A stretch of 64,000 nt of DNA from Ampelocalamus luodianensis (taxonomy: Eukaryota > Streptophyta > Magnoliopsida > Poales > Poaceae): assembly GCA_036346255.1 (NCBI GenBank), contig CM070618.1, positions 60,709,655 through 60,773,654 on the forward strand, read 5' to 3'. Positions 1 through 10,482 of this stretch are shown one piece after another. The first letter of the stretch is position 1; every line of letters begins with the position of its first letter. The position numbers were made by a program, and so were the translations under genes. The notes under the pieces are model-generated. The model was not told where the DNA came from and searched no databases. It saw only the letters and a program-made list of their open reading frames with translations.

Positions 1-239
1 AAGCAAAGGGATGCGAAACTAAGATCGAAGCGATCGTAGTAATACGTACTATTTATTTTTTCCCGCAACTATTTAGTCAGAGTTAGCCTCCCAAGCTTCT
101 TCAGAGGTCGATGACTTTGTCCCTTAGCTTCTTTGACTCGGCTTTTTCAAAGTCGGCTAATCGATCAAGGTCTTTTCGTCGCTCTTAAACACAGTAAAGA
201 TAAAAGAAGCGGACATGAAAACAAGTGGTCATAAGCATT

Positions 240-340
240 TCTATGACCAATGGGTAGTCGTAAGTTATTCTCGACCACCCCTAGTCGTAAGTTTTTTCTA
301 CGACTAGTATAAGTCGTAAGCTTTTCTCGACAACCCGGTT
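240..340. repeat. Hairpin repeats, internal cluster 1
   Basis: Several copies of a short inverted repeat, for example TAGTCGTA ... TACGACTA around 283-307 with a T-rich loop. They match the LTR U3 hairpins in stem and loop style. They lie in the noncoding part near the degraded 3' exons of the antisense ORF. Confidence 0.55.
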
Positions 341-1699
341 ACAAGTGTCACTCACCACCTCTGCTTGTTCGCAGAGTGTTACCTTTCTTGTCGAAGCTTG
401 ACAAGTTGCGATTGTACTCGCAAATCGTAGCGACTTGCTCCAACGGCTCTCAAAAAAGAGAAATGATCGGATAAAGAGATAAAACCCTAAGTGAGTATCG
501 ATAAATACTTACGTTCATGTTTGACCAAGCAAACATGGAGACTATTCGTGATGGATCCTTGACTCATCTATCTCCTCGACTCGCTTCCACCATACCCCTT
601 CAAGTCGTTCATTGTCAAATACGTCTCGCAATTGACAATGCTCTCGGGTGGGGAACTCGATCGCGGAGCGGTAGGCGGAAGATCCTACGATGGAGTCGAG
701 GCCAAGAAGTCGAGCAAAAGTTGAAATACTCCTCTTCCTCGACTGCGTGGCGTGAACTCCACCGTGGGCCGGAGGAACATCCTCAATGACCTCCTTGCCG
801 CACGGCGTGGTCAGCGCCTCGCCGCCGCCTGCTCGGTGCCTCCTCGAGGCTTGTGTGGCCTCCATCACGGTCTCGACGACTCGGATGTCGTGGCGACTTC
901 AACATCATTGGCCTTCGTAGCGACTTCAAAGAATCGCAGCCTCTTCTCGCGGGGGCGGAGCTAGATCTTGACTCCATCGTTGTCGCACCCCTTCGTTGAA
1001 GGGGTGATAACGATCCTCTATGAGAGTTCCTCAGAAATGAAGACGCTGGTGAGAATCGCAAAGCGCAACAATAAGTCAACAAATAAAGCGATTAAGTAGT
1101 CATTACACTTATGTGTTTTATTTTACATACCTACGTGTATACCGACCTAACCCAAATTTGGGAGCAACCTTCCAACTAAGATTTCTTCGACTTCTTCTCA
1201 ACCACCATTGGTTGAGATGCACTCGGGCAACAGGAGTCATCTCCTCCCGACTTCCCGTGGACGAGATCGCCTCGACCACCACGAGAATCTTGCTTCCCGG
1301 CCGCATTCCACCGAGCAGCGGTTTCCTTCAAAGACATGAACTCCTTCCAGCTTCTCCTTTTCTAGCCGTCTTACAAAGCCGCGAAGCGTAAATCTGCGAA
1401 GGACTTGTCATCGTAGTATAAAGGTACCTTAACTTTGGGGACCTTGCGCTTAAGGGCAAGAGCCTCTTCTTCGCTCTCTTTCTTGCGGCTAGATCTCGGC
1501 AAACTTAGCAAAAGGAGCAGGAGGAGCGAACTCGAACCCCTTTGTCGCCGACTTTTACCGCCGCGCTTAGATGGAGGGGACTTGACTCGTCTGCGTGAAG
1601 TCGCCCCACAACCACCGGCTCGACCTCCTCGTCGTCTCGGCGGTTCTCCATGCCAACTTTCTCGTTGAAGAAGGAGAAAAGTGGTCCGTATGATCAGCT

Positions 1700-1895
1700 A
1701 AAAATTATAAGTATTTCTCGACATTATCTAATCGTAAGTCATTCTACGATTACGTTAAGTCGTAAGTTTTTCTACAACATTGTCTAATCGTAAGTTATTC
1801 TCACGATTACATCCGGTCGTAAGTTTTTCTACGATCGGTACCGATCGTAAGTTTTTCTCACACAAATTAGCTAGTCGTATACTATTCTCACGACA
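1700..1895. repeat. Hairpin repeats, internal cluster 2
   Basis: At least five tandem-like copies of GTCGTAAG-T-rich-CTACGA or its variants (ATCGTAAGT...ACGAT, GTCGTAAG...CTACAAC), between two exons of the antisense ORF. The spacing is irregular, 25-35 bp. Confidence 0.55.
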
Positions 1896-2049
1896 ATAAA
1901 ACACCTAAAGGCGAGTCGTTTGATTACCTTTAGGCGCCTTTCTTTCTCCTCCGTGGTCAAAACCGCGAGGATTTGAGGGGCCGCCATATTCGCCGGATGC
2001 TTCTCGCAGATGAGCCGAACACGTGCGTCAACCTCCGCCTGCGAAAGAT

Positions 2050-2132
2050 CTGGGAATATGGACAATACGATTAAACAGACTAAATCAGGGTTAACCAAGG
2101 ATAAAACCAAAAGAGTAAGTCTTTCTACTCAC
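2050..2132 (-). other. Predicted GT-AG intron in the antisense ORF
   Basis: On the minus strand the reading frame ending in ...RDYKDG meets a consensus donor (GGTGAGT). It resumes after a CCCAG acceptor as ...DLSQAEVDARVR. The 83-bp length is normal for a grass intron. An intron on this strand could not survive sense retrotransposition if it were spliced from the sense genomic RNA, so it supports a real antisense transcription unit. Confidence 0.5.
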
Positions 2133-3351
2133 CGTCCTTGTAGTCCCTGGTTGGGTCGTCCTTTCCTGAGTACCTCCACATGGGAGAGACCCTTATCTTC
2201 AAAGGACTAATCCGGCGCATGATGAAGTCCTTCACCACGTGCCAACCGGTGAGCCCCTCCGACTTCAAGCCTTTGATAGCTTGAATATAGGGGCTATCCG
2301 GTCGAGATTATGGAGTCGAGTCCTAGGAAGAAGATCGCCGTGGCTTTGTCCAACAAACGAGGCTATCTTCTGGGTAACCTCCCAAGAAACCACCTCTTCT
2401 TCCAACCCCGCCAGACGACCAAGGTAAACATCCTGAATATACTCCTTCGACTTGTTGTCATGGAGCTTGGACCAGCTACCAGCGATCCGCTTGCGAGCCA
2501 TTCCATAATAATACCGGAATGTACCGAGGTCCGCTGGAATCCTAGGTAGGCCTCACACAAGTACACGAATACACTTAACATCGTGATGGAATTAGGACCA
2601 AGGTTCACTAATTCCACCTGAAGTGCTTTCGAGCACGAAGCGTGAGGAAAGGGTGAGCAGCAATCGAAGGCCACACTCACAAGAAGCTCCGGAAGACGGA
2701 ATTTGGCATACCTCTCCCAAAGGCCAATGCGCCCATTCACCGCATAATCAAGTCACGAAGACCTCGGGATCTTCTCGTGGCGACTCGCGATCATTTTGCA
2801 TCGTCCATCTCCGACTCGGCCCATTCGAGACAATCTCGCCATTTTTCTCTCAAGAACGAGAAGATTTAAAGTTGGGAAAGCTTCAAGAAAATGTACTGAG
2901 TCACCGCGTGAAGAAACAAGAAAGCAATAGGCATTGGGTAAAAACGTAAGAACCTAAGTTCTTCCCCGCGCCCGCTTTATAACCGCACGCTGAGATGAAA
3001 CGTCGCGAAATCCCAACAGCCGCCACCGCTCGAATCGTTTCAACTGACGAGCTTTTTACCGCCTATGGAAATTACCAAGACACCTTTTCACACCTCAAGT
3101 GAAATTACCATCTTGACCCCGAGTCAAGTGAAAGACCAACCTGAAAACCTTATTTCGGTTTTAAGGCTCTGACGGCCAAGTCGTAAGACATCTCGTAGTC
3201 GTGACAACCTTAAACCAATTACCTCGATCAAGCATATTCCTAGTCGAGAGAAACAAGGGTTGAAGAGTTTTTCCTTCAACATTTTCATAACGACCCCTTA
3301 GTGGTCAAAGGATCGTCTACGACCCTTCACTCAAGTAAGTTATTTTCACTT

Positions 3352-3368
3352 GAAGCTGGGGGGCTAGA
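3352..3368 (+). promoter_or_regulatory. Polypurine tract of the Tat element
   Basis: A purine-rich run (GAAGCTGGGGGGCTAGA) abuts the LTR start TGACGAGG. In LTR retrotransposons this primes plus-strand DNA synthesis. The exact boundary is inferred from the TG start. Confidence 0.6.
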
Positions 3369-4168
3369 TGACGAGGATCTAAATAATCCACATTTATTTA
3401 CTCCATAATCAAGAAATATGACGTCATAAGACATACCCCTTAAATATCAAAAGGGAAGAACTAGTCAGGAAGTCGTAGGCTACCCTACGACTACCCCCTG
3501 GTCGTAAGCTCTTCTACGACCACGGTATAATCCCTACGACTACCCCCTGGTCGTAAGCTCTTCTACGACCATGGTATAATCGTTACGACTACTACCTAGT
3601 CGTAAGCTCTTCTACGACTATGGTATGATCGTTACGAGTATGTCTGGTCGTAAGTTTTTCTCGATCGGGCACTCTACATGTGTTCCTCACGACTTCTTGG
3701 ACCCACCCGCTTGACGCCCATTAAACAAAGGAGAATCTAAGCGGTCAAAATACGCAGATTATCTCTCGACATAATCGTAGATAATTCCCACTATCTCTCG
3801 ATCGTAATCGATTGTGACATGGGGAGGTTACTACTCAGTAATTACTCTCATTATTACATAATAATGAGCGACTAATTAGCTTTGGAAGGACAACATCCAC
3901 TATTGCTTAGTATAAATAGGTATCTGTTAGAGATAGCGAAAGGCTTTAGGAAAGAAGAAACAGAGCCTTCTTTGGAGAACAGTTAGGAAAATACTTATTC
4001 GATTGTAATCCAAAGAGCAAATACAAGATACACAGAGTAGGGTTGTTATTCTCACCGAGAAGGCCCAACTCGTATAAAAATCCCGTGTCTTCTTCGTCTG
4101 TGTGATCAATTGTGGAGACCCCCCGAATCAAACAATCTTTACGTAAGATCGGTTCTAAAACACCGACA
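3369..4168 (+). repeat. 3' LTR of the Tat-lineage element (800 bp)
   Basis: It starts TGACGAGG after the polypurine tract and ends ACACCGACA. The U3 region contains a TATA-like TATAAATA around 3911-3918 and the tandem hairpin repeats listed separately. The R-U5 part (TCTTCGTCTGTGTGATCAATTGTGG, cut here by eye at about 4089-4113) is typical of grass Tat/RIRE2-type LTR tails. The partner LTR is outside the window, so the ends rest on TG...CA, the PPT and general resemblance. Confidence 0.7.
3473..3665 (+). repeat. 49-bp tandem repeats with hairpins in the Tat LTR U3
   Basis: Three and a half units of about 49 bp. Each holds a stem-loop of the form GGTCGTA-loop-TACGACC. In the third unit both arms change together to TAGTCGTA...TACGACTA, so pairing is kept. 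Related hairpins (GTCGTAAG-T-run-CTACGAC) recur in the internal region at about 240-330 and 1700-1890. Role unknown; U3 repeats often act as enhancers. Confidence 0.7.
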
Positions 4169-4849
4169 TGTTCCTTGAATGAATCATCATTTATATGGAT
4201 CAACGAGTATGTGACTTGTTGGTAAAACTATTTAACTTATATGATGTCGTTCTAAAAGTATCCCTAGTCGAATATCACTAGTCGGAACACCAGTGACTAA
4301 CACCAACACATGTATTGATTGATGATCATGTTTCACCGGTCATGGATATAGGGATATCGAATCAATAATGTGAACACATGTTAGAGAACATGTGGTTGGA
4401 TAGACCCACTTTGAGAGTTGAGACACTATTGAGATTGTTATGATTCTATGTGTCATTAGTTGGTCTCAAGCAATGATGATGTATAATCCTTAGACCTGAG
4501 ATCAGCATAGTTCCCAACATGTGTAATAGCACTCTTAGGGGTTGCAAAACGCTACTCGTAAGTGGGTAGTTATAAAGGTAGCTTTCGGGTATGCTATGAA
4601 ACACGCGGAGGGATGTGACTGGTCGGATATGTGATTTGCCCCTCCTAACATAACGGGAGACATATCTTTGGACCCCTCGAAGTGGTCGGATAAAGAAAGT
4701 GCATGGCCATACCACTCGTGGTCGAAGAGTTCGACCACATATGGTTATCCGACACTCGATCGAGAAAGTATTGAACAGTCCATGGATGACATATATCTCA
4801 CTTGGAGTTCAAACTAGATATCGTGAGGCAAAGGGAGAATACATGAGTA

Positions 4850-5110
4850 GATCGCTTAGTTCGATCAGTTATAGACTGGTCGTATGGAGATACGAGCTGA
4901 TCGTAGACTGGTCGAACGTAATCACAGAGTGGTCGAAATGTGGTCGTAAGGAGTTACGAACTGGTCGAGACTAAATATGAACTGGTCATACACAGTTTCA
5001 GACTGGTCGTACTTAAGTACTAGCTAGTCGTAAGGAGTTACAAACTGATCGTACTTAAATACGGACTGGTCATGACGAGATACGAGCTGGTCGTAAGTGA
5101 TGAGGATCTG
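4850..5110 (+). repeat. Array of about 20-bp hairpins with varying stems
   Basis: Tandem units built on CTGGTCGTAnnnnTACGA. Stems covary between units: CGTAA/TTACG (loop GGAG), CGTAT/ATACG (loop GGAG), CGTAC/GTACT and CGTA/TACG. The homologous region at 43500-43690 has the same kind of array. It sits upstream of the TATA box in a U3-like position. Confidence 0.6.
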
Positions 5111-5332
5111 GTTATAGATCATGTTGCATTAAGGTTCGTCCGATATAATTTATGTGTATTCGAGAATCATTATGTCTTGCTAGGGACCACTACGACTCGT
5201 GGTCGAAAAAGGGTTTTCGAGTCGCAACCGATTACACATAAACCTAACGGGTCACACACTTAACGGGTTGGAACAAACCAGTACGAATACGATTCGTCAA
5301 ATGTGTTCGGATAGGATCCTTCACGGGGCACT

Positions 5333-5339
5333 ATATAAG
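5333..5339 (+). promoter_or_regulatory. TATA box (TATATAAG)
   Basis: CACTATATAAGGAGAT precedes a GC-rich leader. The inverted copy keeps the same core (CTATATATAAGGAGAT on the minus strand at about 43291-43305), which supports a functional promoter element in the ancestral repeat. Confidence 0.55.
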
Positions 5340-5673
5340 GAGATGCTTGAGGCTATTGGGGACATGCGAGAGACGTGAGTTACTCCACCGAAACCCCAGT
5401 CGCCATCTTCCTAAGAGCACTGTCGTGCAACTTGGTGCTAGCACACAGGCGTACGGTTGTTCCTTCCCTGGACGTGTGGATACCGTAGAGGCGATACTGC
5501 GGTTGTTGTTGCGCTTGAGGACGATCCACGATCTTCACAACAAACTTCAGAAGTTGCTGGAGGAGACGATTGACTCGGGGGGCGCTGGACGATCGGCTAC
5601 GACCACTACATCGACGTGCTCTTCGTTGGACCAGGCTGCTTCGACTCTTCTTCCGTTGCACTACGCGTCTTGT

Positions 5674-5805
5674 GGTAAAGATCTGTGATCATCTACTTGC
5701 TTGGCATCCTGGTTTACGTGGTAAATTTTTTGAATTATTGCTATCATAGCCTACCCGTATCTCTTCAGTGGTAACGATCTGTGATCATCTACTTGCTTGG
5801 CATCC
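5674..5805 (+). repeat. 36-bp direct duplication at the expected LTR/PBS boundary
   Basis: Two nearly identical 36-bp copies (5674-5709 and 5770-5805) begin GGTAACGATCTGTGATC and end TTGGCATCC, differing at one base. The second begins after TTCAGT, where a TGGTATCAGAGCC primer site would be expected after such an LTR tail. Confidence 0.65.
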
Positions 5806-5862
5806 AAGTGAGGAGATCCGACTGAACTAGAGCCCCAGCGATCATGCGTACTGCTCCTAACA

Positions 5863-7160
5863 TGCACTACATGATGACTGGTTCTCCAAACGGTTCAAGT
5901 CCACACTTAATGAGTTAAAAGGGAATTAAAAAACAGCAGGTATGCGGCTCATGTTGGCTCCCAAGATCATCGACCAACACGTGCATACCCTCATTCAACA
6001 TCAATCACATCCATACAACAATCATACATTGATAATCCAAAAGACATACAATATAGTAGTTAAATCTACAACTATTACAAAACGGCCAACCAACCAAATT
6101 CAAATAAGAACATTAAGTAGCAGTGGAAGCAATATAAATAAACCAAAAGGTCCAGGAAGTGTGCCCCATAACCCATAGCAACTGACTGGGAGTTAAAGAA
6201 TAATACTATTCATTAGCGTAGCCTACATCGGCGCTAATGAACTCATCAGGCGCAAAGTCTTCCTCACCTGAATAAGCAGAACCGGGTTGAGTACAAAATT
6301 GTACTCGCAAGTCTTACATAAAATAAAAATATATATGCTAGAGGATATTCAAAGGATGGCTTTAGTGGCTTAGCTTTGTAGAAAATGCAATAATTTTTCC
6401 AACCTACACATACTAGCTTTCAATTGCCATTTTAAAAGAAAAAGATTTTACACAAAAAGTAAACTTGTGACATAGATATACATTAATAAATAATTAGATC
6501 AAACAAACACCAAAGTGGCAGCCCACTTTGGTAAATTAAAATGCATGAACATCCCATTCATGCCGATACCAAGTTGTAACCACATCAAATTTTAATTAGA
6601 CTAACGATGACGTCTCCCAAACCAAGTGGTGTCTGTAACCGTGGACATGGTTATTCGAATAGATTAAACCCTGCAGGGGTGTACATCTTTACCCACACAA
6701 CTCGATTAGCCTGTAAGCCTGCTGATAATAACACACTTCCTATGGTATGTTAGCTGGGGAAATCGAGATTCGGTATTGTTTAGCAAGAAAACCCTATTGA
6801 GATGAGTCCCCCCTTGCGAGATGAACTCCAACTTAGTACAAGCTACCGATAGAGCTTGCTAAGCGGGCTCGCAAGTTGTGTTGGAGATACCAATACAATG
6901 TAAATAAAGAAAAATAGTGCTCCCATGCACATTATAGAAAATTGCATCGGGTCCTACGAACAAATGATCGAACACAAATACCCTCACACCACCTGGGACT
7001 TAACTCGATAAAACTCTCCCATTACTTAACCGAACGGTACTCATATCCCGCGTGTGAAAGTACGTTAGTTACTTGGAATGACAGCTTGTGGCTCGGTCCT
7101 TAATGGTCCGAACAAGACTACCACATACTCGAGTCTCATGCACGAAGGCACCCTCACTAA
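5863..7160 (-). repeat. Truncated long LTR, family D (minus strand)
   Basis: Read on the minus strand, this resembles 62500-64000 on the plus strand: AAAGATTTAnnnTAGC-type AT-rich blocks, the three-palindrome module (6631-6698), TACTAGTTTTTC/TACTAGCTTTC, a GGATGGCT segment, and an exon-like TCTTCCTCACC near 6260. It is the tail (R-U5) of a long LTR whose front was removed where the next element starts. Short ORFs in it look spurious. Confidence 0.5.
6631..6698 (-). repeat. Conserved triple-palindrome LTR module, copy 1
   Basis: On the minus strand: GTGTGGGTAAAG, CCCTGCAGGG (6669-6678), a slightly imperfect CTATTCGAATAA (6651-6662), then a GTCC...AGAC imperfect hairpin (6631-6646). Same order as the other seven copies. 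Confidence 0.75.
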
Positions 7161-9605
7161 TGTAACATCCCAAAGTGCTGTTACCAAAATAAAATAAATA
7201 AAAGTTATTGTTTTATTGGATTTTCTGAAATTTGATAGAGTCAAAAGTGAAAGTTATTTGAGGTTCTTGAAGTTTTATCTGACTTGATCTGAAAAATAAA
7301 ACTTTAAATAATTTCTAGAATTTTTTGAGATTTTAAAAGCTTTTTTCTAAGTATTTTAAACCCAAAACAATTTATTTGCAAAAACTATTGCCAATTATAA
7401 GTTGGAACTATTTTTATTAAGTCCAAAATAAATAAGGGAATTTCTGTGAATTTTCTCATAATTTTTTGATTTAATTTACTATTTTCTAAAGCCTTTTTGA
7501 TTTATCAGTGTTATTCTAAATAGAAAAGTAATTAAAAATCAATTAACAGCCAAGGGGCCAAAACCTAGCCGGCCCATTCGTTTTTCCCGTGCGTGCAGCC
7601 CAATCCGGCCCACTCCGCACCGCACCCTCTCCCCATCTCTCCCCACCGTCCGATTTAAATCAGACGGTTAGCAAACCTCCACGCCACCCTCTCCTCTGTG
7701 CGTTTAAACCCCGTATTTCAACCGTTGGATTGAAATCCAACAGCCATAGCTCGATGTGACATTCGGACGATCGAACGCCCCTTTTGGTTTTGACCGTTGG
7801 ATCTAAATCCTACGGCTATCATTCTCCCACGCTATTTCTATTCCTCCGCACCCTCTGATTTCTATCCAACGGCCCACGTCTTGTCTTCCACCTCGCCTCC
7901 TCCTTCCTCTTCGTGACAGCAGCGCCCTAGCCGCCATTAACGCCCGTGAAAAACTCCATCCTCTCCACGATTCACTCCCCTTCATTTCCTCAAAGCGCGC
8001 GCATTAAGATCCTCGGACAATACCGCACCCGCCTATACCTCTCTCCTTCCATTTCTTGCCCTCTATTCCCAAATCCTTACCGACATCACCGCGCAGAGCT
8101 TCGTGCGCCACAAGCCGCTCCGCCCCTTCCCTGGCCCCTATAAAAGGCCCCCTGGGATCGCCTTTTCTTTCTGAACCCGAAACCCTAAGCCCCTCGCCCC
8201 AAGAACTTTAGAGCCACCGGGATTTGGAGAACTAGGGTTTTTCCCCGAAACTCGATTTCTTCGAATTCAGCGGCCACCAGTAGTGCTCTGCCTCCGTGAT
8301 CCACACCGTCATCATCCTCGTCGCCGAAGCTTCCGCGGGCACCTCTTCGCATCACCGGGTCGCCACTGGAGCTCGTCGCCAACAATTGCTGTACCTCTCA
8401 CTCCGCGTCTTCGCCAACTCCGGCCACCACAGACATCCTCCTGTGCCCAAATAGGTATCTTTAGGTGCGCATTAGTGAGAGCTACCGAGCGCACACCTTC
8501 GCCGCCGGTGGGACTCCGCCGTGCTGCGTTGCCGCCGGCATCTGAGAGTTCATCGGGAGGGTGACGTCATCAGATGACGTGTCCATTCAGCTCAGCCGCC
8601 ACCCTAGCATCCTTGCCTCCGTGTCGCTCACGTGGCACACGCGTGGCATCCCGGCCATCGCCGGTCCGCCGCGGCGGTCGGTCCACCGCACCACCGCTTC
8701 TCGCCGGTGGAACCAGTCCATCGTGAGCCGTGTCAATGACGCGTGGGACCCACGTGTCGGAAAATCTTTTAATTCTTTTAAATTCCGAAAATCGCCGCTG
8801 ATGTCATCATTGCGCAATAAAGCCATTTTCCTTTAGAAAAATAATTTCCAATAATCCAGAAAAATCCTAATTCTATTATTTCATGTAATTCGAATCTTCG
8901 AGAGCTCATATCTTTTGCATCCGAACTCCGATTGAGTCCATTCAAATTTCTAATTTTGTATAAATTCAAGATCTAGCTAACTAAACCAAAATATTTAAAT
9001 TTGGAGTTCATTTGAATTGTTATTTGAATTTAGTTTGAATTTGGCTTATTTTCACGTTAGATTTCGACGACTTCGGAAAGTCAGATTTCGACGCCGTTTG
9101 AAGAGCAACCTAAGAGAATTGATTTTGACTATATGATCATCGTGATTGTACACTTGGACTACCTGGAGAAAGTGCTTGTGAGTACTAGGTGACCTGTTAA
9201 GGAAAGCAACATCACCTCAGTATCAGGTGATCTGCATCACCTCATCAAGCAAGGCAAGTTATACCCTTGAACATATCGATCCCATTATTTTAAATTTATT
9301 TAATTCTATTTTAAAATTACTATTGCATGCATAATTTTTATCTAGTTATTTTAATCCCCTGTTTAAATACTTAGTTATTCCAATTCCTTGTGTATAGCCA
9401 ATTTGAATATTGATTATCATTTCCTTGTCACCATTAGATAAAATAATATTGGAAATAATTAAATGCTTAGCCAATGCTTAGATCAAATCTTGTATTTGGG
9501 AAGTTTTTAGCCAAATCTTTCAAATGTGATTTAAATTGGGGCTATGGTATTGTTTTGCCATAGAAGGTTTATAAAATACTTTTACTTGGAGAATGTGGGC
9601 AATGG
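7161..9605 (+). repeat. Front part of a foreign LTR (chimeric 5' LTR)
   Basis: Begins TGTAACATCCC, as does the family B LTR at 44320. The ACCTnNNAAGGCAAGTTATACC(C/T)TTGAACATAT region near 9255-9280 also resembles family B at about 57935-57960. A TATA box lies at 8139-8146. The segment ends just before where the palindrome module would be expected, at a duplicated 14-bp AATGTGGGCAATGG (9592-9605 and 9606-9619). Confidence 0.55.
8139..8146 (+). promoter_or_regulatory. TATA box of the chimeric 5' LTR
   Basis: CCCCTATAAAAGGCCCC is a strong plant TATA context. It is followed by a C-rich leader and CCGAAACCCTAAG. It would drive transcription to the right, toward the gypsy remnant. Confidence 0.5.
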
Positions 9606-10299
9606 AATGTGGGCAATGGATACAGAGGTCCCCGTCATTGTGATGACGGCAAAGGTCCCTATACATGTGATGTATAGGCTTTGGTCCCCGTGCTAAAGGG
9701 CACGAGCAAGGGTACTCATCGACGGATGAATACCCGCATTACCAGAAATGCGTAAAGAGATAAAGAACAAAGAGTGCATAGCATTATCATTAAATTTCTA
9801 ATATTTGAAATGCCATGAATGAAGTTGATTAAAGTTGTTTATGCTATCATGTCTTTATGATTATGAAACCTTGTTGATACTTCTTTAGTCCTATGGCTCA
9901 CTCTTGCTTTGTTTTGATTTAGGTACTTCGCAAAGACGCGTCATGCATGGGCGGAGTAGATGATTGGAAAGCACGCACCACTTCACAACATTAATGCAAT
10001 TGTTATTTTAACATCACATAAGAATAAATAGATCACGAGAAATACCCATGGTTATTTTATGATTATGAATGACTAAATAATTTATGGATGTGAGAATGGT
10101 GTTATTTGATTACATTCATATGATTATCCCTTATGCATGAGTGAATTGGTTTATGAAATTATCATTAAATGTTATGTTTACTTGTTAGAAAATTGATTTT
10201 TCATTGATTATACAAGGAGACTCATCCGAAAATTTGTAAATTCGCTCTAGTTGTATTTAGTTTTGGTAGCATTCGGTGCTCGCTCGAGTTGGGGTGTTA
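9606..10299 (+). repeat. 3' portion of family A 5' LTR
   Basis: Matches 13506-14210 closely, including the hairpins (GTCCCCGTCAT..., GTCCCTATACAT...), the segment with AAGTTGATTAAAGTTG, and the GAGTTGGGGTGTTA end. A degenerate primer site TTGCTATCGAGC (10300-10311) follows, recognisable as TTGGTATCAGAGC with small changes at CAG. Confidence 0.75.
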
Positions 10300-10482
10300 T
10301 TGCTATCGAGCGGTCAGAGGTCCGCGCATCGAAATATTAATTTTGACACACTAAGCACGATGAGGTGGGATTGGGTTTTCTTTTGCATTGCACTACGCTA
10401 TTGTCATTATATGATTATTCTTGAATTTTGATACTAGTTATTCTTATGCTTATTGTGGTTAGTTTTGTTGTGGTGTTCTTAG

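Larger units (their letters stand above)
60..2860 (-). pseudogene. Antisense extra ORF of Tat element (PF04195-like), broken
   Basis: Minus-strand reading from about 2860 gives segments like the 'putative gypsy type transposon' domain: a stretch with LGPNSITMLSVFVYLCEAYLGF (about 2620-2540), then after a frameshift near 2520-2545 a stretch with RKRIAGSW and WEVTQKIASFVG (2501-2265), continuing as GLTGWHVVKDFIMRRISPL and MWRYSG. A GT-AG intron fits at 2050-2132 (donor GGTGAGT, acceptor CCCAG). The next exon, 1928-2049, encodes an acidic stretch and ends at a second donor-like AAG|GTAATC. Weaker acidic and coiled-coil-like pieces follow at about 1440-1680 and 60-240. In-frame stops and a frameshift say it is not functional as assembled. 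Exon ends beyond 1928 are uncertain, and the gene probably continues left of the window. Function of this family is unknown. Confidence 0.55.
1..4168 (+). mobile_element. Tat-lineage Ty3/gypsy element, 3' part (internal end plus 3' LTR)
   Basis: The right side is a classic gypsy 3' end: a polypurine tract (GAAGCTGGGGGGC, about 3352-3364) directly followed by an 800-bp LTR ending ACACCGACA. The internal part holds no sense gag-pol that I can see. It carries a decayed gene on the opposite strand with a domain like Pfam 'putative gypsy type transposon' (PF04195). Plant Tat-lineage elements (RIRE2, Grande, Retand) are known to carry such antisense extra ORFs before the 3' LTR, which is the arrangement here. 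The 5' end lies outside the window, so no TSD can be tested. The right flank (4169 on) belongs to another LTR-like repeat. Confidence 0.72.
4169..5862 (+). mobile_element. LTR-like retroelement unit, unclassified (copy 1)
   Basis: This segment matches, in opposite orientation and with clear divergence, 42890-43990. The shared order is: a region with CCCCTCCTAACATAACNGGAGA, GTGGTCGAAGAGT, an array of GGTCGTA hairpins, a TATA box, a GC-rich leader, and a tail with GGTAACGATCTGTGATC. The layout (U3 repeats, TATA, leader, tail) is that of an LTR from a Copia- or gypsy-type element, but I see no polyprotein next to either copy. The left boundary is where the Tat LTR ends. The right boundary (CTCCTAACA at about 5862) is inferred. 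The sequence from about 4440 to 4680 resembles a common grass LTR segment, but I cannot name the family. Confidence 0.5.

Noticed and set aside
3473..3665. CRISPR-like regular repeats
   Set aside because: Units are contiguous tandem hairpins without unique spacers, in a plant LTR. No cas genes; the organism is eukaryotic.
5347..5688. 113-residue plus-strand ORF downstream of the TATA box
   Set aside because: The inverted homologue keeps similar DNA but not a clear protein, and no domain is recognisable. It is treated as LTR leader.
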